Assembly: GCA_001779575.1 (NCBI GenBank)
Contig: MFKM01000034.1
Span: forward strand, 1 to 11,683
DNA: 11,683 nucleotides
Direction: 5' to 3'
Source of the DNA: Candidatus Jorgensenbacteria bacterium RIFCSPLOWO2_12_FULL_42_11
GTDB taxonomy: Bacteria > Patescibacteriota > Minisyncoccia > UBA6257 > MFKM01
Part shown: piece by piece, positions 7,128 through 11,683 of the stretch
Layout of the letters: every line of letters begins with the position of its first letter
Position numbering within the stretch: the first letter of the stretch is position 1
Translations under genes and position numbers: made by a program
Notes under the pieces: model-generated
Seen by the model: the letters and a program-made list of their open reading frames with translations, nothing else
Databases searched by the model: none
What the model was told of the DNA's origin: nothing

Positions 7128-8927
7128 TTATTTTTTTATTCGGTTATCATAATACCACTTGAAAACATCTTTAGCCACAGGGACGGCATTCAAGCTGCCT
7201 TCCCGGGCATTTTCAACTAAAACCAAAATAGCTATCCGGGGTTGGGGGATTGGGCCGTAGCCGACAAACAAAGCGTTGGTTTTGGTATTGTAATTAATTT
7301 GAGCGGTTCCGGTTTTGGCGGCGGTTAGAAAAGGCAAGTCATTCAAAAGGTAGGCGGTGCCATAAGATTTTTGGGTTGCTTCAATCATTCCTTTTTCCGC
7401 TTCGGAAAGAAATTCTTTCAGATTGGCAAGGTCTTTGAGCATTTTGGGTTCGGTTTTCGCTATCCGTGGTTCGTATATTTTACCGCCGTTGGCAATGGCT
7501 GTGATGTAATTAACTAATTGCAATGGCGTAACCAAAAGATCGCCTTGGCCGATAGTCGCGTTGTAAGTGTCGCCCAATCGCCAATCGGAGGAAGGCGCGG
7601 GCAGGAGTCCTTCTTTCTCGCCAACCAAATCTATATTGGTCGGATTGCCGAAACCGAAACGTTGCCAATAATCTCTTAGCTTGCTGATGCCTAATCCCTT
7701 AACATCTTCCCAGCCTCCGCCGAGAGCGTAAAAATAAATATTGGAAGAACGAGCCAGGGCGGAGTAAAAATTAACCCAGCCGTGAGGCTTCCAGTCCAAA
7801 AAAATACTGGGCTTGTCGGGATTATAGGGATTGGGAATTTCAATATATCCGGCGGAAAAAATTTCTTTTTTCGTATCAATGACTTTTTCATTGAGCGCGG
7901 CGACGGCTACCAGCGGCTTGATGGTTGAACCCGGCGCGTAAAGACCGGTAATCGCCCGATTGAAAAGCGGCTGGGTGGATTGATTGAGAAAGTCGGCAAT
8001 TCGGGCGCCGTCAAAGCTAGGCAAACTGACCAAGGCCAGCACTTCGCCATTTGAAGGATCAATCGCTATGCCCACTCCGGTGTCCCGACCCAATTCTTTG
8101 AGGCCCTGCTCCAAGCGATTGGAAAAATAATTTTGGAGATCGGCGTCAATAAAAGTTTTTAAAGGCTGGCCCGCTTTTGGCTGTTTGGTTAAATTTTCAG
8201 TCAAAATCTTTCCTTGGACATTTTGAAAAATGGTTATTTTCCCGTTTTCTCCTCTTAGTTGACGGTCATAATAAGCTTCCAAGCCGTTTTTGCCAATTAA
8301 ATCATTGCTTGTTAAATCCGGGTTGACGACGAGATCATTTTTGGCGACTAGGCCAACATAGCCCAAAAGATGACTAAATGCTTTGGATTCCTGATAATCT
8401 CTTTGCCAGCCGCTTTCTATTTGTAAACCGGCTAAATTCGCGCTTTGAAAAATTACGGCTTTGTTTTGAGGCAAATCCCGGACCAATAAAATTCTATTGG
8501 TGAATTCCAAATCGGTTTTTTTAATAATTTTTTGAATGGCTTCCGGTTCTAAATCCAGCATCTCGGTGATTTTAGCTATAGCCGTTTTCTTTTCCGTTGT
8601 TTCTTTGGGCAACTGCGAAGGCACCAAGACGGCATTAAATATCGGCTTGTTTTTTACCAGGGGTTTGCCGTAACGGTCAAGGATAACTCCTCGCTCGGCT
8701 TTTTGAACAGCAACTTCGCTGATGTTGGCCAAAGCGCGTTGACGATAAAAATCCCCCCTAAAGACATTCAGAGAGAAAAGACGGTTGACGTTAACCAAGG
8801 CCATCAAGGCGACGACTAAAAAACAAATTTTAAAAACATCGGGCTTAACCGGCACTTCCAAAATGTCGTCAATAACCGCCTTGTCGGTTAAAATATCTTC
8901 AAGATTCAATTCTCGTTTTTTCCGCAT
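7128..8927 (-). CDS. mrdA: Penicillin-binding protein 2 (elongasome transpeptidase)
   Basis: This 599-residue class B PBP crosslinks peptidoglycan during cell elongation. It has a cytosolic N-tail (about 1-30), one membrane anchor (about 31-52), a pedestal domain with ERGVILDRYGKPLV (about 78-91), and a transpeptidase domain (about 270-599). The three active-site motifs are all present: GSTIK with nucleophile S334 and K337, SSN at 394-396, and KTGTAQ starting at K538. The start at 8927 gives a normal cytosolic tail; no Shine-Dalgarno motif precedes it. It follows mreBCD, the classic context of PBP2 rather than FtsI, but a 142-nt inverted repeat lies just upstream. Its glycosyltransferase partner RodA is not encoded in the window. 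Confidence 0.95.
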   Translation of the reverse strand: MRKKRELNLEDILTDKAVIDDILEVPVKPDVFKICFLVVALMALVNVNRLFSLNVFRGDFYRQRALANISEVAVQKAERGVILDRYGKPLVKNKPIFNAVLVPSQLPKETTEKKTAIAKITEMLDLEPEAIQKIIKKTDLEFTNRILLVRDLPQNKAVIFQSANLAGLQIESGWQRDYQESKAFSHLLGYVGLVAKNDLVVNPDLTSNDLIGKNGLEAYYDRQLRGENGKITIFQNVQGKILTENLTKQPKAGQPLKTFIDADLQNYFSNRLEQGLKELGRDTGVGIAIDPSNGEVLALVSLPSFDGARIADFLNQSTQPLFNRAITGLYAPGSTIKPLVAVAALNEKVIDTKKEIFSAGYIEIPNPYNPDKPSIFLDWKPHGWVNFYSALARSSNIYFYALGGGWEDVKGLGISKLRDYWQRFGFGNPTNIDLVGEKEGLLPAPSSDWRLGDTYNATIGQGDLLVTPLQLVNYITAIANGGKIYEPRIAKTEPKMLKDLANLKEFLSEAEKGMIEATQKSYGTAYLLNDLPFLTAAKTGTAQINYNTKTNALFVGYGPIPQPRIAILVLVENAREGSLNAVPVAKDVFKWYYDNRIKK

Positions 8928-8939
8928 TTTTTAAATTTG

Positions 8940-9081
8940 AATTACGAAACTCTTATCTCGCAAGCAATAAATGAAAAGATTTTCTTCAACCCGCTCACGC
9001 TCCGATTTCATCGGAGCTGCGCTTCCGTTTGGGTTTCAGAAAAATCTTTTCATTTATTGCTTGTAGTTTAATTTCGTAATT
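8940..9081. repeat. Long inverted-repeat element between mreD and mrdA
   Basis: The 162-nt gap between mreD and mrdA is almost filled by nested inverted repeats. Outer arms AATTACGAAA (8940-8949) and TTTCGTAATT (9072-9081) match perfectly. The main arms, 8961-8983 and 9041-9063, are 23 nt long and perfectly complementary. Inside, AACCC (8988-8992) faces GGGTT (9031-9035), and at the centre GCTCCGAT (8999-9006) pairs with ATCGGAGC (9010-9017) around a 3-nt loop. The core is G/C-rich and the arms A/T-rich. I see no target-site duplication at either arm boundary and no transposase. It could be a MITE-like or REP-like element, or an RNA hairpin that separates mreBCD from mrdA expression; its edge is 12 nt from the mrdA start. 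Confidence 0.88.
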
Positions 9082-9089
9082 AAAAGTTT

Positions 9090-9548
9090 CTAAATCCGCC
9101 GTTGAAATAATTTCAGGGCAACAACCAAAACACCGCCCAGGCTTATATTATAAAACAGTTCGGCGGCAATGGCCGCGGGATTGGCGGGAAAATAGCGGAA
9201 ATTTGCCATTAAATAGAATCCCAGGGTCCCTATCAAAATTAAAATCAGAAAATCCAAAACCGCGCTGCCGGTTAAAAATTTTTTAAACAAAAAAGCCGCG
9301 GAACCCAAGCCCGATAAAACCAAGATTTCTTTTAGCCAGTATGGCCAGAAAATGACCGACAGAAAAATAATCGCCAGAATTAAACCCAGGAAATTTCTGA
9401 ATTTTTTCTCCAAAATGACGCCTCCGGAAACAGCCAGCAGGATTAAATTGGGATTAATTCCGCCTAAACTTAGAAAATGATTAGTCTGCAAAGCAAAAGC
9501 CAAAAGAATAAAAACTCCCCAAATCAATATTTTAACCAGGTCATTCAT
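9090..9548 (-). CDS. mreD: Rod shape-determining membrane protein MreD
   Basis: The 152-residue protein is almost entirely hydrophobic, with about five to six membrane segments and short basic loops (EKKFRNF, LFKKF, KLFQRRI). The segment FLSLGGINPNLILLAVSGGV resembles the MreD signature of a PNLxL motif near the N-terminus. MreD is a poorly conserved membrane subunit of the elongasome, and the identification leans on its position directly after mreC. The ATG at 9548 overlaps the mreC stop as ATGAATGA, which indicates translational coupling. A TTG at 9563 would add five residues and is less likely. The stop is TAG. After the gene comes the long inverted repeat rather than the next gene. Confidence 0.85.
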   Translation of the reverse strand: MNDLVKILIWGVFILLAFALQTNHFLSLGGINPNLILLAVSGGVILEKKFRNFLGLILAIIFLSVIFWPYWLKEILVLSGLGSAAFLFKKFLTGSAVLDFLILILIGTLGFYLMANFRYFPANPAAIAAELFYNISLGGVLVVALKLFQRRI

Positions 9549-10197
9549 AATCGGTAATAACAAAAACTTTTTTTAACTGATTCGGATCGTAGTCGGTTTT
9601 TAATTTCGCCTGCCAGAGAGAAGCGGCGGGTTGGGAAATTATCTCGCTTACTTCGCCTATAAAAAGATTCAAGGGCAGGTCGGGGGAGACGCTTGAAACT
9701 TCGTCGCCCGGATTTATTTTGGCGTTAGCCGGGATAAATTCCAATTTTGGTTGGCGGCCGCCCACCAAAAGGGCTTCAACGCCCGATGGGCCGATTTTAA
9801 CCGTGCTTCGCCAATCGGGCGAAAAAATCGTTTCCACTTCGCTGGTGTTGGCCCTCACCTTGACAATTTTTCCCAGCAGACGGTGTTCGGCCGCCAAAAC
9901 CGGCCAACCAACCGTTACTTTAGCTTTGAAACCGGCGTCAATGACCAAGCTCTGATTATTGTTAAAAGGATAACGCGAATAAACCTGGGCGGTCAGATAG
10001 GGCTGATTATCAAGATTTAATTTATTTGTCAGCTCCTGAATTTTTTGACGCAACCCCTGGTTTTCCAAACGCAGTTCGGTTAAGGCAGAATTGGAATTTT
10101 TAAATTTATCCAGGCCGATAAATATATTCCTTTGATAGAAATAAACCAAAATTAAGGTCGCTAAAAGTATAAAAAACAAAATATATTTTTTGGGCAT
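9541..10197 (-). CDS. mreC: Rod shape-determining protein MreC
   Basis: From the ATG at 10197 the protein has 218 residues: an N-terminal membrane anchor (about 5-21), a coiled coil (about 30-62, LTELRLENQGLRQKIQELTN) and a two-part beta-barrel domain (about 68-218). The block YPFNNNQSLVIDAGF..V.VGWPV and the later INPGDEVSSVSPDLPLNLFIGEV match the MreC pattern. MreC is an extracytoplasmic scaffold that links MreB, MreD and PBP2. It is shorter than common MreC proteins, as expected for a compact genome. A TTG at 10248 could add 17 residues but would overlap mreB by 44 nt and put polar residues before the anchor, so I reject it. The gene starts 7 nt after the mreB stop and ends in TGA within the mreD start. 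Confidence 0.93.
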   Translation of the reverse strand: MPKKYILFFILLATLILVYFYQRNIFIGLDKFKNSNSALTELRLENQGLRQKIQELTNKLNLDNQPYLTAQVYSRYPFNNNQSLVIDAGFKAKVTVGWPVLAAEHRLLGKIVKVRANTSEVETIFSPDWRSTVKIGPSGVEALLVGGRQPKLEFIPANAKINPGDEVSSVSPDLPLNLFIGEVSEIISQPAASLWQAKLKTDYDPNQLKKVFVITDYE

Positions 10198-10204
10198 TTT
10201 GACA

Positions 10205-11206
10205 TTACGAAAACAGCGAATCTTTGTATTGATTAAAATTTTCGGCAACCAAACCCGTTCCCCGAACCAAGCAAGTCAGGGGATCGTCCACGATTTGGAT
10301 ATTGACGGCTATTTCCTTGCGAAAAAAATCATCAATTCCTCTCAATAAACTGCCCCCGCCGCAAAGATAAATGCCGTTTTTGTAAATATCGCCCACCAGC
10401 TCGGCTGGCGCCGTTTCAATCACTTTTTTGATGGTTTCTTGCAAAGCCCGAAGGGAGCGATGAATCGCCGCTCTGATTTGGCTGTCTTTAACGATAATTT
10501 CTTTAGGCAAACCGCTTGATATATCGCGGCCGCGAGCCACCGCTTCCAATTTTTCCGTCTGGGGAGCGGCCGAACCGACGCCGATTTTTATTTCTTCGGC
10601 AGTCGGTCCGCCGATCATTAATTTAAATTCATCGCGAACAAACTTAATGATATCTTCGTCAAATTGGTCGCCCGCTATTTTCAGACGTTCGGAAACCACC
10701 AATCCGTTCATTGAAAGAATAGCCACGCCGGTTACGCCCGCGCCGATATCCACTATCATCCGAGCGCCGGGTTCGTTGATTTCCAGACGGGAACCCAAAG
10801 CCGCCACCACCGGTTGAGGCACCAAAAAAACGCTGCTGGCCCCGGCATTTTTGAAAATATCTTCCACGGATTTTTGCTCCACTTCCGTTAAATTGGTGGG
10901 GATGCTGGCAATAATCCGGGTAGACAAAGACCACGGCGTGGTTTTGCTTAAAAATCGGCGAACCATTTCCTGGGCGATATCAAAGTCTGAAATCACTCCG
11001 TTGGCCAGCGGTTTGATGGCGCTTATGTGAATGGGCGTCCGGCTGAACATTTTCTTGGCCTCCTGACCGACCGAAATCACCCGATTGGTCCGATTATTAA
11101 AAGCCACGATTGACGGCTCGTTTAAGACGATGCCCTTGTTGGCTAAGTAAACGCGGGTGTTGGCCGTTCCCATATCAATACCGATGTTTTTTTGGAAAAT
11201 TCCCAT
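10205..11206 (-). CDS. mreB: Actin-like rod shape-determining protein MreB
   Basis: This 333-residue protein has the actin-fold motifs of MreB: phosphate-1 loop DMGTANT (11-17), phosphate-2 region DIGAGVTG (153-160), the MreB signature GRDISSGLPKEI (226-237) and the adenosine-binding CGGGSLLRG (282-290). MreB polymerises on the inner membrane and guides cell-wall synthesis. An oddity is the segment LVPQPVVAALG (128-138), where typical MreB has LIEEPMAAAIG. The glutamate linked to ATP hydrolysis is replaced by Q131, and the threonine of GGGTT is replaced by V158. The gene begins 7 nt after proS and is followed by mreC after 7 nt. The start is preceded by an A/T-rich stretch without a Shine-Dalgarno motif. 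Confidence 0.97.
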   Translation of the reverse strand: MGIFQKNIGIDMGTANTRVYLANKGIVLNEPSIVAFNNRTNRVISVGQEAKKMFSRTPIHISAIKPLANGVISDFDIAQEMVRRFLSKTTPWSLSTRIIASIPTNLTEVEQKSVEDIFKNAGASSVFLVPQPVVAALGSRLEINEPGARMIVDIGAGVTGVAILSMNGLVVSERLKIAGDQFDEDIIKFVRDEFKLMIGGPTAEEIKIGVGSAAPQTEKLEAVARGRDISSGLPKEIIVKDSQIRAAIHRSLRALQETIKKVIETAPAELVGDIYKNGIYLCGGGSLLRGIDDFFRKEIAVNIQIVDDPLTCLVRGTGLVAENFNQYKDSLFS

Positions 11207-11213
11207 TTATTTC

Positions 11214-11683
11214 TTATTTTCTTATTTTCTTAATAATTTGTTCCAAAGTCAAAAGCTGGGTTTTCTTTTCGCCTCTTTTTTTGATTTCCGTTTTTTTATT
11301 AGCCAAGGTTTTTTCGCTGACTACCAGCCGCCAGGGAATGCCAATCAGGTCGGCGTCGGTGAATTTTTCGCCGGCGGAAATTTCCTCGCGGTCATCGTAT
11401 AAAACCTCAAAACCGGATTTTTTCAAGCTCTGGTAAATTTTTTCCGCGAAACTTCGGAGGATTTTTTGGGTCTTGCCGATTTCCAGAAGATGAATGTCAA
11501 ACGGAGCGATTTCTTCAGGCCAGATAATGCCGAAGGCGTCATTGTGGGCCTCAACCGCCGAAGCCATCAACCGGCCGAGACCTATTCCGTAGCAGCCCAT
11601 CACAACCGGTTTTCGACTGCCGTCTTGGTCAATAAAATAAGCTCCCAATTTTTCCGAATATTTTGTTTTTAATTTAAAGACAT
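11214..11683 (-). CDS. proS: Prolyl-tRNA synthetase, C-terminal part
   Basis: The reading frame is open to the right edge of the window, so this is the last 156 or so codons of a longer gene. It begins FKLKTKYSEKLGAYFIDQDG, a conserved ProRS stretch. Next comes class II motif 3, GCYGIGLGR (about 11571-11597). The HGTP anticodon-binding domain follows (about 11217-11500), with DIHLLEIGK, YDDREEISAGEKFTDADLIGIP and WRLVVSEKTL. This is the bacterial-type ProRS. Whether it has the editing (INS) domain cannot be seen, since that part is outside the window. A TTG at 11648 is an internal leucine codon, not a start. The stop lies 7 nt before mreB, so the two genes are likely cotranscribed. Confidence 0.96.
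   Translation of the reverse strand, partial: VFKLKTKYSEKLGAYFIDQDGSRKPVVMGCYGIGLGRLMASAVEAHNDAFGIIWPEEIAPFDIHLLEIGKTQKILRSFAEKIYQSLKKSGFEVLYDDREEISAGEKFTDADLIGIPWRLVVSEKTLANKKTEIKKRGEKKTQLLTLEQIIKKIRK

Noticed and set aside
8971..9066. 31-codon plus-strand reading frame starting MKRFSSTRSRSDF inside the inverted repeat
   Set aside because: It lies wholly within the hairpin element and is explained by the repeat arms; no promoter or ribosome-binding signal is visible, so I do not call it a gene.
9541..10248. Longer mreC from a TTG at 10248
   Set aside because: It would overlap mreB by 44 nt and add polar residues before the membrane anchor; the ATG at 10197 fits better.
11214..11648. Separate 144-residue gene starting at a TTG at 11648
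   Set aside because: The frame continues open to the window edge with typical ProRS residues (KTKYSEKLG), so this is the 3' part of proS.
1..11683. tRNA, rRNA, CRISPR, transposase, toxin-antitoxin or defence genes
   Set aside because: The gaps are too short or are accounted for by the palindromes, and none of the proteins fits such families.

Overview
All eleven genes in this window lie on the minus strand and are packed very tightly; only about 3% of the bases are non-coding. The window suggests a small-genome bacterium of the Patescibacteria/CPR, probably Parcubacteria. The reasons are compact core genes, short versions of MreC, MreD and YchF, A/T-rich starts without Shine-Dalgarno motifs, a GT39-like membrane protein with a C-terminal DSNxDWGQDL module, and a secreted protein with a GNIGIGT..PGQKLSV stalk motif. 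The lineage is inferred from style, not from a marker tree. TGA is used as an ordinary stop (mreC, ftsQ), which argues against the recoded Gracilibacteria/Absconditabacteria.

In the direction of transcription (right to left) the layout is: proS (3' part only), mreB, mreC, mreD, a 142-nt inverted-repeat element, mrdA (PBP2), greA, lysS, serS, ftsQ-like, a GT39-like membrane glycosyltransferase, a perfect 42-nt palindrome, ychF, a likely extended -10 promoter, and the 5' part of a secreted repeat-type protein. Genes from proS to mreD and from mrdA to the glycosyltransferase are separated by 10 nt or less or overlap, so they look like long cotranscribed units. The two palindromic elements sit at the only large gaps.

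Functionally the window joins cell-shape and envelope genes (MreBCD, PBP2, FtsQ, a lipid-linked-sugar glycosyltransferase) with translation and transcription housekeeping (ProRS, LysRS, SerRS, GreA, YchF). RodA, the usual partner of PBP2, is not in the window.

The genes themselves are ordinary. The items worth a second look are the repeats: a long hairpin between mreD and mrdA, a perfect palindrome before ychF, and two small repeats (a heptanucleotide minisatellite and a 23-nt imperfect palindrome) carried in frame inside the glycosyltransferase gene. In addition, MreB has substitutions at two positions tied to ATP hydrolysis, and SerRS has an altered motif 3. I see no tRNA, rRNA, CRISPR array, transposase or defence system.
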